Source: a virus
Virus record (IMG/VR): IMGVR_UViG_3300027749_000321
Span: 1-33,295 of that record
DNA: 33,295 nt
Direction: 5' to 3' (one strand)
Numbering within the stretch: the stretch's first letter is position 1; each line of letters begins with the position of its first letter. The notes beneath the pieces are model-generated. The model did no database searches. It was not told the origin of the DNA and saw nothing but the letters and a program-made list of their open reading frames with translations. Shown here in pieces: positions 1 through 9,114 of this stretch. The translations under genes were made by a program, and so were the position numbers.

Positions 1-1
1 A

Positions 2-1372
2 ACCAATTACTCCGCATGGTCTAAAGCATTTGAAAAAGCGTTCAAAGATGCCAAGAATTACTCTGAAGACGAGAGGTTTAACCTATTCAAAGAGGGGGAA
101 TCTCTAGCCGCACACAGCGAGTTCTTCAAAAAGGATCTTGATGAAGCTGTTAAGTTCCCAAAGATGTGGTCTGGCAAGGAAGTAAATGACATCAAGAACG
201 AGTCAATTGACAGAAGTTCAGAGGATGTTCGATTTACTCAGAAGGCTATTGACGATGATCGTATTGCCCGTGGACTAAACCCTGTTATGAAAGAAGCCGC
301 AATTGCCAGCGGTGAGCATTGGGAGGAGGCAATGGAGCAAATCAATAGCAGAGAGGGATATGCGGCATCATTTATTTCTGCACTAAAAAGGAATGTGAGG
401 GTTCTTTCTCCTGTGGAAACTTCTATTCTTCGGTATTCTGTGGCAGAGGCTATGGCAAAACGAGACACCATAGCGGCAAAGCTGGCTAGGGAGACTGATG
501 AACGCCTCATTAAACGCTACGACAAGGAATACTACGATGCCCAGCGTGAGTATGCAGATCTATCTGAACTCATGTCCCGCACCAATAGCGAGGCTGGAAG
601 GTCGCTAGGATTCCTGAGAATGCTCGTAAAGGCCGATTACTCGCTCCCGACACTCATTACCAAGGCTAGGGCGGCAAAACGCCGTGCAGGGCTTAAAGAC
701 GATAAACTGACAGACGAGGAAAAGAAAAACCTCACCAAACTTAGTGAGGACATCGACAAAACAGAGAAGGAATACTTTGATGCCGTGGAAAAAACCAAGC
801 AGAAAGAGAATATGCGTGGTCTTATTGAGTACCTTGAGTTCTCTAGCCGCATGATTTCAGAGCTTGAGGGAGAGAAAAAGGTACCGAAGGAAGAAGTCGA
901 GAAGTTTACCACTATGCTCAAGAACAACAGGCAAGACCCCATCACTATGGGGATTGCGGTTAGGGGAATGGCTAGGAACCTTTCAGAACTGCTTAAAACC
1001 AAGAATCCAGACAAGATTGCAGATGCCGTCCATGACAGGATCTCAAGGTTTATGGGGGATAATTGGGAGAAGGGACAGACGATGGACATCCTTAATGGCA
1101 ATGGAGCCTTCCACCAGAAGTCTCAAGCTGGCCTCCTCGGATCAATTAGTCGTAACAACGACAAGACATTCCTGTTTAACCGGGCTTTTAGGAAGGCTTT
1201 AAAGATGAAGTCACCAAAGGAGAAGCAAGCACAGATAGCGAAAATCCTTGAAAGGTTCAGCGTTGAGGTTCACAATCTTGAGTCCCAAGTCAGGGGGCAT
1301 ATTGACGATGCAATTATTGATGCTGACAGAATTATAGGAGAACTTGATTATGAGTTGCGTTCGTGCGAATAA
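2..1372 (+). CDS. Large polyvalent virion-associated protein, N-terminal part (5' partial)
   Basis: The frame is open from base 2, so the gene begins outside the window; the ATG at 164 is only an internal methionine. The 456 visible residues are charged and helical. The stretch around 'AIDDDRIARGLNPV' and the following helices resemble the giant polyvalent or internal proteins of many environmental tailed phages. Those proteins are often over 1,000 residues long, are carried in the virion and have an unclear role in DNA delivery. It ends 23 bases inside the next gene, whose product looks like the rest of the same protein family. I infer that the two genes are halves of one ancestral protein. 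No catalytic motif is visible. The family assignment is from memory of similar sequences; the partial state is seen directly. Confidence 0.72.
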   Translation, partial: TNYSAWSKAFEKAFKDAKNYSEDERFNLFKEGESLAAHSEFFKKDLDEAVKFPKMWSGKEVNDIKNESIDRSSEDVRFTQKAIDDDRIARGLNPVMKEAAIASGEHWEEAMEQINSREGYAASFISALKRNVRVLSPVETSILRYSVAEAMAKRDTIAAKLARETDERLIKRYDKEYYDAQREYADLSELMSRTNSEAGRSLGFLRMLVKADYSLPTLITKARAAKRRAGLKDDKLTDEEKKNLTKLSEDIDKTEKEYFDAVEKTKQKENMRGLIEYLEFSSRMISELEGEKKVPKEEVEKFTTMLKNNRQDPITMGIAVRGMARNLSELLKTKNPDKIADAVHDRISRFMGDNWEKGQTMDILNGNGAFHQKSQAGLLGSISRNNDKTFLFNRAFRKALKMKSPKEKQAQIAKILERFSVEVHNLESQVRGHIDDAIIDADRIIGELDYELRSCE

Positions 1373-3575
1373 ATTTGCCCAGCAAGATAAAACTAGCCTA
1401 GAAGACGCCAAGAAAGATCTTGGAGATGACAAGCTGGATATTGGAAAGAAGTTAGGTGCGGCGATGCGTGTTCTCAAGATTGCTGAACAGCACGAGAAAG
1501 AGAAACTATCCTCGCTTCAGGATGATGCTCTAAAGAAGCAAAAGAAGAAAGAATCCTATCGTGACAAGGTTGATTCCAAGGACATCCGTGCTTCTAAAAA
1601 GCAACTAGAGTATTTCAAGTCTAAGGGCGAGGCTCTTGACACCATCAAGACCCTACATGAGGAAACAAAGAAGGAGGAATCCCTGATTCGTCAAATTGAT
1701 GAGAAAACCAATCGTCTTGCTGGGATTCAAGAGGAACGCCGAAAGAGGGCTGATGTACCTACTGAAAGCCGTGCTTTGCTTCAGGAAAAGCTGAAAGAAG
1801 TTAACGATCAAATCAAGAAGCAGGGAAGGATTGAAACGCTCTTAAAAAAGAAGGCAGAAGTTGAGAGCCTTATCAATGAAGGGCCAAAAGAAAAAGCTGA
1901 GAAAGCACCCAAGGAAGTAAGCCCTGAAGAGAAAGCTCTTATTAAGGAGATTTCTGATCTAAAAGCTCAAGTTAAAGACACACCTTGGAAAAAAGAAGCA
2001 TTGAGGGAAGCGGCTATTAAAAACTACTCTGCAAGCCTTGATCGTTCTGCGGCAAGGCTAGAGGAACAGCTTGCTACTGGTGATTTCACATCAAACAGGA
2101 AATACAGAGAGCAGATTAAAACACCTGAAGTGGTTGAAAAGCAGAAAAGGCTTGAAACGCTCAAGGACAATGTGAGGAAGGCTATTGCCAAGATTGAGTA
2201 CGAGAATAGGACTCCGTTGCAGAGGAGCATGGATTTCTTGACCGATCTTAAGAGGTTTTCAATTCTTTCTGGCCCTAAATCTATTGCCAAGCTAACCGCC
2301 GCTAGTGCTGAGGTTGCTTTGTCCCGTGGAATAACTGAAACTGCTGGATATGGGTTGAGGGCTATCCCTTTGATTAACAAGATAGCAAAAATGGCTCCTA
2401 CTGAGGGTGGCAGATGGGAGGAGGCATACCAAGATACAAATGCGTATTGGAAGGGTCTTATAGAAGGGAGCAAGGAAATTAAAGGAATTATTTCAGGCAA
2501 AACATCAGCACTTGATTTAAAATTTGGCAAAGGAACAGATATTCCTCAAAACTGGATGGGATTGTGGGGGAGGCTTCACGAAGCTGTTAAGAATCCAACT
2601 AGGGTTGCAAACTACAACATGGCCTATGGACGCTACCTTAAATGGGCAGAGCGTATGGGAGAAGATCCGCATAGCGAGGCTGTCAAGCAACAGGCTGAAT
2701 TAACCGCATTTGCGTATGGTAATGACTCAATTTTTAAAAGCGACAACTTTGTAGTTAATATTTATAATAGTCAAATCAGAAAACTTGAGCGTGAAGGGAT
2801 GCTTGGGAAAACAATTGCTTTTGGATTAAAACAAACATTGCCGATTGTTAGGATTCCAACAAACATTATTTTTCAAACATTTGAATACGCACTTGGAACT
2901 CTTCCAGCCACACTTAATATTATTAAGGCAGTCAATAAAGGAATTGATAAAATCTCCCCAGAGGAGGCTGATCTAATCATGCGTCAGTTAAAGCGTGGAT
3001 CGGCTGGTGCTTTTATGATAGTTGTCGGTGCTGTGTTTGAAGAAAACATTGGTGGTATTTACATGACTGGAGAAGAAAAGGGAGAATTGGAATATGGTCA
3101 GATTAAATTCCCTTGGTGGGATAAGCCACTTCCAAGAAACCTTCTAGAAAATCCATTGTTTGCTTGCTTGCAAATTGGTGCTTCTATGAGCCGCTATTGG
3201 AAAAACCATGTAGAAGAGACGATGCCTTGGTACGAAAAGGGAGCAGAAATTGCATGGGGGGCAGTAAAAACAGCGGGTGGTCTGGTTGAGGAAGCTCCGT
3301 TTGTTAAATCCATGTTTGAGGTTGAGAAGATCGCTCATGCTAGAGATCGTTTGGCAGAAACATTTGCAGAAGTGTATTTCCAGCCATACATTCCAGCCGC
3401 ATCAAAATATGTGGCAGACCTGATGGATCTTGAACAACCAGTTGACTGGACTAGCTTCTGGGATGTTGCAAATACTGCCGTGGCTCCAAAGTATAACAAG
3501 AGGGTTCCTGAAAATGTATTGCAAGTTATGCAGGAATCTATACCATTCCTCCGCAACGATATTCCGCTACGATAA
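1350..3575 (+). CDS. Large polyvalent virion-associated protein, C-terminal part
   Basis: This protein has about 741 residues. The first ~280 are almost continuous coiled coil rich in Lys and Glu. The rest is a mixed region with hydrophobic stretches, for example 'GAFMIVVGAVFEEN' near residue 555, and a tail with 'RVPENVLQVMQESIPF'. This layout matches the C-terminal half of giant polyvalent phage proteins. I chose ATG 1350 because GGAG at 1337-1340 is a well-placed ribosome binding site (9-nt spacing), one of the few good ones in the window. A TTG at 1344 would sit only 3 nt from it. An in-frame TAG at 1335 blocks any longer start. It overlaps the previous gene by 23 bases in the +1 frame. 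Its stop shares one base with the next ATG (TAATG). A virion role is inferred from the family and from the neighbouring structural genes. Confidence 0.72.
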   Translation: MSCVRANKFAQQDKTSLEDAKKDLGDDKLDIGKKLGAAMRVLKIAEQHEKEKLSSLQDDALKKQKKKESYRDKVDSKDIRASKKQLEYFKSKGEALDTIKTLHEETKKEESLIRQIDEKTNRLAGIQEERRKRADVPTESRALLQEKLKEVNDQIKKQGRIETLLKKKAEVESLINEGPKEKAEKAPKEVSPEEKALIKEISDLKAQVKDTPWKKEALREAAIKNYSASLDRSAARLEEQLATGDFTSNRKYREQIKTPEVVEKQKRLETLKDNVRKAIAKIEYENRTPLQRSMDFLTDLKRFSILSGPKSIAKLTAASAEVALSRGITETAGYGLRAIPLINKIAKMAPTEGGRWEEAYQDTNAYWKGLIEGSKEIKGIISGKTSALDLKFGKGTDIPQNWMGLWGRLHEAVKNPTRVANYNMAYGRYLKWAERMGEDPHSEAVKQQAELTAFAYGNDSIFKSDNFVVNIYNSQIRKLEREGMLGKTIAFGLKQTLPIVRIPTNIIFQTFEYALGTLPATLNIIKAVNKGIDKISPEEADLIMRQLKRGSAGAFMIVVGAVFEENIGGIYMTGEEKGELEYGQIKFPWWDKPLPRNLLENPLFACLQIGASMSRYWKNHVEETMPWYEKGAEIAWGAVKTAGGLVEEAPFVKSMFEVEKIAHARDRLAETFAEVYFQPYIPAASKYVADLMDLEQPVDWTSFWDVANTAVAPKYNKRVPENVLQVMQESIPFLRNDIPLR

Positions 3576-5995
3576 TGGCAACTTCCAAACAACCTAGATT
3601 TCCCAACCCTCCTTTGGAGTGGGGCGTACCTCAATACCCCACCCCCAATGTACCAGACTTCTATACGAAGGATGGACATATCATCCTTGTTGAGAAAGTT
3701 AGCACAGAGAAAGGCCCATACAATCCACAGCCGCTAGACGGATCAATCACCTATAGCAAGAGGGACGCTAACAAGTGGCCTTCTACTCTGTATCTTGTCT
3801 ATCAGAAGCCAGACGAGACTGGTCAGTTTGTTTACAACTACTATGCCAATGACCGAACCTTGGCATCTCAAGATGCATGGAACTTTGGATTGGACTATAG
3901 TGCCAACAATCCAGCATATCCCATTACTAGCCGCACCTATATTGTTCCTCGTAGCCAATATGAGACTGTGGCACTAGGAACTCACGATCCCATCTTTGGC
4001 GGCAATCAAATTATTGCCCAACAAAAGAAGGTGGAGCTTGGCGATGATAATCCGCTTCATTCTCGTTATGTGGCTGTTCAGAGAGTTTATGAGACAATCC
4101 CCGGCCCTGTGCTTACTGGGCAAAAGTTAGACGAAAGAGGGGATCTTGAGACAATCACCACACAGACTGTGGTTGCAGGAACAGCACCAGCCGCAGATGG
4201 ATTGCTGGTCACGCAGACAAGCGTTCAGCCAGTAGATTCTGTTAAAAGCACAAAGACTACTGGAACAGTTGAGGGATATACTACGCTATTCACCAAGGCA
4301 AAAAAGGCTGGACTTCTTGGCACTACATCGACCACGGACGATATTGTTCCTCCATCCACAGAACCAGATGCGTTAAGCACTACTGTTCTTGAGTCCTCTG
4401 TTGATGCACTTACTGCAACCAAGAGCAGGAAGCGTACTACAACATCTAGCGGCCCTACAGAGCTTGACAGCAAAGAAAAAAAGGGAGGATTGCTAGGTGA
4501 AACAACTATTGCACAATCCATCGTTGCATATGGATCGTCGCCAGATTCTCTTTCTACCTCTGTAATTTCGTCTTCTGTTGAGGCAATTGATTCATCAAAA
4601 AGCAAGAAGACTACCATAACATCTACTGGGCCTACTAGCCTTGCTAGTCCATCAAAAAAGGGCGGTCTGCTTGGTGAGATTTCAGTTGTTGAATCAATAG
4701 TTGCGGCTGGCTCATCTCCTGACAGCCTTTCTACAACTGTTCTGTCTTCTGAAGTAACGGCAATTGATTCTGCAAAATCAAAGAAAACAACAACAACTGC
4801 CACAGGCCCAACATCTCTTACTGGAGATGATAAAAAAGCAGGGTTGTTGGGAATTACAGAAACCATTGAAAGCATTGTTGCGGCTGGTTCAACACCAGAT
4901 GATCTCTCTACTACTATCCTTCAATCATCTGTTATTCCTATTGATTCCGCAAAAAGCAAGAAGACCACCATCACGGCTACTGGCCCAACGCTTCTTGGGG
5001 GAGTGGCAAAAAAAGAAGGATTGCTTGGTACAACAACTGTTGAGCAATCTATTGTGACATACGGATCTTCGGCAGACAATCTTTCTGAAACTGTTCTTTC
5101 ATCTGAAGTTACGCCTATTGATTCATATAAATCCAAGAAAGTAACAACAACATCTAGTGGCCCTACTGAGCTTGATGGAAAAACAATCGGAGAATTTGGA
5201 CTTATTACAACAGCTGAATCAATTGTGTCATATGGATCTGCTTTACCAAATCCAACCACAACAACTGTAAAGCTGGATAAATCCCCCATAGATCTTGCAA
5301 AGGCAAAACTAACCAATGCTTCTTATGACTCAACAGAAACATTAGATGGGTATCAATATGATGCTGATCTTGGTCTTGTTGTTCATACAACAAAAGATCT
5401 TATCGCAGAAGGATCATCTCCATTATCAATTACTAATGGAATAATTGCATATAAAGACGAACCAATTGATGCGTGGAAGAGCGTAAGAATTGTATCAAGA
5501 ATTTCAGAGCTTCCAGCCACTCGTACTGAATATAGAACTGGTGCCTATGCCTCTCCCAACCTTGTTACTGGGTTTAATGTGTCTGCACCACAGATGCCGA
5601 ATTGGGACATCAATGTGAGCGTGACTCCAGTAATGAGGGCAAAGAGAAGCTACCAAACTGTGTTTAAGCACATCACTAGCTACCAGTATGGTCAGCCTAC
5701 TCCGTCCTATACTCTGTTTGATCCTATTGCGATCAATGTGTATTATGATGGCTATTTCTTTAAGGTTAACATTCCAGATGCACTAACTAACTCTGGTCTT
5801 TATATTACATTTACCACGGCTTCAAATGATCCTGTTCATGGTTATGTAAACGAAACATATAATGTTCCTGTTTCCTCAACTACAGCAGATCAATATAACG
5901 CATTAGTTGGAACATACCAACTTATTGCATTTGAGGCAGATTACTGGAAGGCTAACATCTGGCGTGTTGTCCAACAGCTTGTTCTTCTAAAGTAA
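3575..5995 (+). CDS. Virion structural or fibre protein with 59-residue tandem repeats
   Basis: This 806-residue protein has three parts. Residues 1-210 form a domain with motifs such as 'DAWNFGLDYSANNPAYPI' and 'DPIFGGNQII', which I associate with a structural protein common in environmental phages. Residues ~211-620 hold tandem repeats of about 59 residues. The remaining ~185 residues are aromatic-rich and beta-like. The repeats carry a KSKK-Thr-rich block, 'TGPT', then 'KK-G-LLG' and 'SIVA-GSS-D'. There is no signal peptide or membrane segment. It follows the polyvalent protein with a one-base overlap and precedes another fibre-like gene. The repeats suggest an elongated stalk. Its exact place in the virion (tail, fibre or neck) cannot be told from the sequence. 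Confidence 0.7.
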   Translation: MATSKQPRFPNPPLEWGVPQYPTPNVPDFYTKDGHIILVEKVSTEKGPYNPQPLDGSITYSKRDANKWPSTLYLVYQKPDETGQFVYNYYANDRTLASQDAWNFGLDYSANNPAYPITSRTYIVPRSQYETVALGTHDPIFGGNQIIAQQKKVELGDDNPLHSRYVAVQRVYETIPGPVLTGQKLDERGDLETITTQTVVAGTAPAADGLLVTQTSVQPVDSVKSTKTTGTVEGYTTLFTKAKKAGLLGTTSTTDDIVPPSTEPDALSTTVLESSVDALTATKSRKRTTTSSGPTELDSKEKKGGLLGETTIAQSIVAYGSSPDSLSTSVISSSVEAIDSSKSKKTTITSTGPTSLASPSKKGGLLGEISVVESIVAAGSSPDSLSTTVLSSEVTAIDSAKSKKTTTTATGPTSLTGDDKKAGLLGITETIESIVAAGSTPDDLSTTILQSSVIPIDSAKSKKTTITATGPTLLGGVAKKEGLLGTTTVEQSIVTYGSSADNLSETVLSSEVTPIDSYKSKKVTTTSSGPTELDGKTIGEFGLITTAESIVSYGSALPNPTTTTVKLDKSPIDLAKAKLTNASYDSTETLDGYQYDADLGLVVHTTKDLIAEGSSPLSITNGIIAYKDEPIDAWKSVRIVSRISELPATRTEYRTGAYASPNLVTGFNVSAPQMPNWDINVSVTPVMRAKRSYQTVFKHITSYQYGQPTPSYTLFDPIAINVYYDGYFFKVNIPDALTNSGLYITFTTASNDPVHGYVNETYNVPVSSTTADQYNALVGTYQLIAFEADYWKANIWRVVQQLVLLK
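4205..5428 (+). repeat. Seven in-frame tandem repeats of about 177 bp
   Basis: Units start at 4205 (degenerate, 56 codons), 4373, 4550, 4727, 4904 (59 codons each), 5081 (58) and 5255 (58, degenerate). A further partial unit runs to about 5540. The middle four to five units are very similar as protein (LST-V-SS-V--ID--KSKK) but differ at many third positions. That indicates old duplication under protein-level constraint, not recent slippage. Units decay toward both ends. Confidence 0.93.
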
Positions 5996-5996
5996 T

Positions 5997-7460
5997 ATGG
6001 ATATAAAAGATGTAAAAGCAGAGTTCTCGGGGTTTGGGCCTATACCAAGCTCAAAAACAACTTTTGCACAAGGAATAGGATTGGGTGGATCATTTGCTCC
6101 AATATGGACTACGGAACCAAAACTTCCAGAAAGAAGACAAACAATATCCAATCAATCAATACCAGAGGCTGTAACATATCCATTTCATTTAACTGTTGTT
6201 TCAGTAACAGTCGGGACAACGCAAGTAAGCAAGATTAGAATTCAGTATGGTGAAATAGATGGTGTTCCACCAAACGGGATGACTCAAGGAGATGATTATC
6301 TTCTTGAGCCGGGGAACTCATTTATTTATTTGATTGTAACATTTGATGGAAATGGAAGAATTAATAGCAGGACAATAGGATTTGCAAATCCTGTTCCAGA
6401 TGATACAGATGACATCAAGCATATTGTTATTGGCGAAGTTGCTTATGGTGGCGGCGTATATACAATTGTTAACCAGAATATTGCACAGGATATTTATCCA
6501 GAGAAAGCAGTTGTTGTTGATAGAAGCAATGGTTCATTTGTTTATTCTTTGTTTGCCGATCCAAGGAAAATAAACGCAATTTACGAGCTTGAGAATTTTA
6601 ATGTCAACTTAAATGGTTCATCTAAAACAACACAGCTTTACATAAAAAGCCAAGATAATAAAGAATATATAGAGCTTAAAAAGGATAGCACAAATGGAGA
6701 ATGTTCTGTTTATGGATATGTAGACGATGACTCAACTAGCTTTTTGTTAAAGAGTGATGGAGATGGGTCTCAAGCAACAGTAACAAATTCCGATGGATCT
6801 TATGTGTCGGTACTTGGAACTCCAGAGGTTTATATTTCAAAATCAGATGGTAGCAATGCCACATATGAGGCTAATCAGCTTACTATAACTGATGCAGGGA
6901 CAGGAGATCAGACATACATATCCACATCTGCTGTTGATATAACATCAAGTGCTGGTCACGGTGTTTATGAGGGGAATCAGTTAACTATTGTTGATAATGC
7001 AACATCAAACCAGTCGTATCTTTCTACATCAGCACTTCACATAACAACTCCTGCTGGTGATTCTGGAACTTATGAGCCTAGTCAACTTACTCTACATAAA
7101 TCTAATGGTGATGAATCATTTTTTTCATCTTCTGAATTAACAATTAATAATGACGGAGAAGTTGGAACATATCTTCAACACGAAAAATTAACTTTAGGTT
7201 TGGTTAATCTTTTACCTAATACACCATTGTGTGAACTAGAAGTAGACAAATTAAAATTTAGTGGAACAGCTAGTAATCCACAGGACGCAACATATAGCTT
7301 AACTGGAGTTCTGATACATTTTATTTCTTCAAATTCAACTTTAAATATTAATGATCCCGGCAACGGTACGGAGCAACGAGACGCAACTTGGCAGGAGATC
7401 GACATTTGCGTTGACGGAACTCCAAAGAAAATGAAGGTATTGGGAACAGCTCCTTACTAA
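5997..7460 (+). CDS. Tail-fibre-like protein with 17-residue beta repeats and conserved tip
   Basis: This 487-residue protein starts one base after the previous stop. Residues 1-200 form an N-terminal domain, presumably for virion attachment. Residues ~200-400 are rich in Ser, Thr, Asn and Gly and contain repeats of about 17 residues, with patterns such as 'YEANQLTITDAG' and 'YISTSAVDITSSAG'. These are typical of beta-helical or triple-beta fibre stems. The C-terminus 'ATWQEIDICVDGTPKKMKV' matches that of the collagen-like fibre ending at 13371, both as protein and as DNA. I infer a trimeric fibre or host-binding appendage. No enzymatic motif is visible. The start has no Shine-Dalgarno sequence, so translational coupling is likely. 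Confidence 0.75.
   Translation: MDIKDVKAEFSGFGPIPSSKTTFAQGIGLGGSFAPIWTTEPKLPERRQTISNQSIPEAVTYPFHLTVVSVTVGTTQVSKIRIQYGEIDGVPPNGMTQGDDYLLEPGNSFIYLIVTFDGNGRINSRTIGFANPVPDDTDDIKHIVIGEVAYGGGVYTIVNQNIAQDIYPEKAVVVDRSNGSFVYSLFADPRKINAIYELENFNVNLNGSSKTTQLYIKSQDNKEYIELKKDSTNGECSVYGYVDDDSTSFLLKSDGDGSQATVTNSDGSYVSVLGTPEVYISKSDGSNATYEANQLTITDAGTGDQTYISTSAVDITSSAGHGVYEGNQLTIVDNATSNQSYLSTSALHITTPAGDSGTYEPSQLTLHKSNGDESFFSSSELTINNDGEVGTYLQHEKLTLGLVNLLPNTPLCELEVDKLKFSGTASNPQDATYSLTGVLIHFISSNSTLNINDPGNGTEQRDATWQEIDICVDGTPKKMKVLGTAPY
6864..7169 (+). repeat. Six degenerate 16-18-residue beta repeats
   Basis: The codons fall into units beginning Y-E-x-N/S-Q-L-T-I/L and Y/F-x-S-T/S-S-A/E-L, alternating every 16-18 residues. 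Pairs of units form a ~34-residue superrepeat. The pattern suits a stacked beta-strand stem. A similar period is visible in the C-terminal half of the collagen-like fibre (12330-13290). Confidence 0.75.
7383..7423 (+). repeat. Fibre-tip repeat, copy 1
   Basis: This 41-base stretch at the 3' end of the first fibre gene matches 13294-13334 at 38 of 41 positions by eye. It encodes the conserved ATW-EIDICV-GTP tip. DNA identity is far higher here than in the flanking stems. Confidence 0.9.
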
Positions 7461-7461
7461 T

Positions 7462-7887
7462 ATGGCTATTGAATTACGAAACTGCTCTGATACTGGCACA
7501 TATCCTTGTGGGCCTTGTAATCCTTGTGGAGAGTTGTACGCAATTATAAGTCAACCAACATTACAAATGACTGTTAGCGGAACTGCACCGCAGGGCATGG
7601 CAATGAACGATTCTATTTCATTTTTTTCTTGGGATAACGGGGTTTCAACTGGATCTGGAACACCTCACTCTTGCTTTATACCCGGTTCTTTTACTGCCAC
7701 TTGGGTTCTGGATTGCGATAATTCAAAATTAAGAATTAGTTTGTCGGATGCTATGCCGCCAGAATATTATTTTTGCTGGGCTGGATTTGATGTTTATTAC
7801 ACAGGAATCATACCTCAAAATGGAGTGCCATTTGAAGCAACGTCTTATGAACTAGGGGCTACAGCAACATTTACTATTTCATGGTAA
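7462..7887 (+). CDS. Cysteine-rich phage protein of unknown function
   Basis: This 141-residue protein starts one base after the fibre gene. The N-terminus holds a tight cysteine cluster (C8, then 'PCGPCNPCGELY'). It is followed by a beta-rich, aromatic domain with further cysteines around residues 70, 83 and 104. There is no signal peptide or membrane helix. Its place directly after a fibre gene suggests a small virion or fibre-associated protein, for instance an accessory tip or a folding partner, but nothing in the sequence proves it. The next gene starts inside its last codons (7-base overlap). Confidence 0.65.
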   Translation: MAIELRNCSDTGTYPCGPCNPCGELYAIISQPTLQMTVSGTAPQGMAMNDSISFFSWDNGVSTGSGTPHSCFIPGSFTATWVLDCDNSKLRISLSDAMPPEYYFCWAGFDVYYTGIIPQNGVPFEATSYELGATATFTISW

Positions 7888-8153
7888 ATAACCGATTCAT
7901 AACACAAAAGATTTCTTCACTTTCCTCTTCTGCCGTTCATTGGGCTGACAAAGGGTTTCCTGTAGTGACAAAAGAACAACTAGAAACACGACTTGCGACT
8001 TGTAAAGGATGCGAGTTCTGGGATCAGAAGGGCTTTGGCAATACAGGGAAATGCACCAAGTGCGGATGCTCCACTCAAGCCAAGCTCCGTATGGCTACTG
8101 CAAAATGCCCTATTGACAAGTGGGGTGCTATTGAGGTAGTTAAGACGGATTGA
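7881..8153 (+). CDS. Small zinc-ribbon-like protein
   Basis: This 90-residue protein has two cysteine pairs and an extra cysteine: C41-x2-C44, C58-x2-C61-x-C63 and C76 in 'KCPIDKW'. The pattern C-x2-C ... C-x2-C-x-C ... CP(I/L)-K-W is one I recognise from small zinc-binding proteins scattered through environmental phages. I infer zinc binding; the partner (DNA, RNA or protein) is unknown. The N-terminal 30 residues may be a separate helix. It overlaps the previous gene by 7 bases and sits 1 base before the glycosyltransferase-like gene. Confidence 0.7.
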   Translation: MVNNRFITQKISSLSSSAVHWADKGFPVVTKEQLETRLATCKGCEFWDQKGFGNTGKCTKCGCSTQAKLRMATAKCPIDKWGAIEVVKTD

Positions 8154-8154
8154 A

Positions 8155-9114
8155 ATGATTGTAGCAATTTCCTATTACGATGGTGATCTAGCCCAGATGC
8201 GGCGTTGGGCAAGCCATGTGGCTAAACTAGGCTCCTATAAAGCCCATAAACTCATCCTAGCTCCAGTAAGGGGTGTGAGTACCGAAGGCATCAAAGACAC
8301 GCTACAGGGCGTATTTGGAGAGATTATCATAGAGAACTGCACCCATGTGCAGACTGGTTGGCCTATCTCTTGCAACCTAGCCTTTGAACAAGTCTGCTGG
8401 TTGGTTTCCATGAAACTCAAGGAACCATTCCTGTGGATGGAGCCAGATGCCATTCCCCTCACTCCAGATTGGATTGATAAAATTGCCGCCGCCTATGCCT
8501 CTTGCGGCAAGCCCTTTATGGGAGACTTTGTAGGCATTAATGGCATCATGCCTAATGGAGTCGATCATATGAGCGGCGTTGCAGTCTACCATTGGGATCT
8601 ACATCGACTAGCCCCCTCTCTCTTTAACAACGAGTTCACGGCTTGGGACATTGCTTCCGCTGGGAATGTGGTTCCGCAGATGGCTCGTACCGACCTAATC
8701 CAGCATGATTGGATTCCAGATAAGAAGTGGAGGCGTGATGTTGTAACTCCCGATTGCGTAAATTCACTTGCTGTCGTATACCATCCTGATAAATTGGGCG
8801 TGTTATTTAACGATGGTTTACTTCCGAATGGTGTGCAGGGAGATCTTGCAACGGGTGGCTCCTGTGAGAGCAAGCCTCATGAAACAAAGGACAATCATAT
8901 TGAAGAAGCACTTCTTACTATTATCAATCATGCAAAACAATCCAGAAAAGCCAAAAAGGAAATCACGGAACGGCTCTGCCAAGAAGGTGTCTTCGCCAAA
9001 ACCAAGGGTTCCAAGCAGTCTCGAAAGAAAGTTCGATCTGCTGTGGGCGGCAGTAAAAGGGCCGTCTCTGGAGGTGGAGTATCGCTTCCATCCAATTCGC
9101 AAGTGGAGGTCTGA
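8155..9114 (+). CDS. Glycosyltransferase-like protein
   Basis: This 319-residue protein looks like a GT-A type glycosyltransferase over residues 1-250. It has an initial beta strand 'MIVAISYYDGD', a metal-site-like 'LWMEPDAIPL' (E96-x-D98) followed by 'DWID', then 'FMGDFVG' and 'HMSGVAVYHWD'. Such enzymes would add sugars to phage proteins, modified DNA or host surface glycans; the substrate cannot be told. Residues ~255-319 are basic and low in complexity, and they are read from DNA that also encodes the next gene. I suspect that tail is an extension acquired by overprinting. The start lies one base after the zinc-ribbon gene and has no clear Shine-Dalgarno sequence. Confidence 0.65.
   Translation: MIVAISYYDGDLAQMRRWASHVAKLGSYKAHKLILAPVRGVSTEGIKDTLQGVFGEIIIENCTHVQTGWPISCNLAFEQVCWLVSMKLKEPFLWMEPDAIPLTPDWIDKIAAAYASCGKPFMGDFVGINGIMPNGVDHMSGVAVYHWDLHRLAPSLFNNEFTAWDIASAGNVVPQMARTDLIQHDWIPDKKWRRDVVTPDCVNSLAVVYHPDKLGVLFNDGLLPNGVQGDLATGGSCESKPHETKDNHIEEALLTIINHAKQSRKAKKEITERLCQEGVFAKTKGSKQSRKKVRSAVGGSKRAVSGGGVSLPSNSQVEV

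Noticed and set aside
637-1101. Open frames on the minus strand, here and at 4225-4875, 10023-10607, 12528-13070 and 24602-25291
   Set aside because: They lie inside strongly supported + strand genes, are low in complexity or mirror the sense repeats, and show no recognisable motif.
8768-8929. Longer start for the small nuclease at 8768
   Set aside because: The extra 54 residues show no family-like pattern and lie in the conserved part of the glycosyltransferase-like frame. ATG 8930 is preferred.
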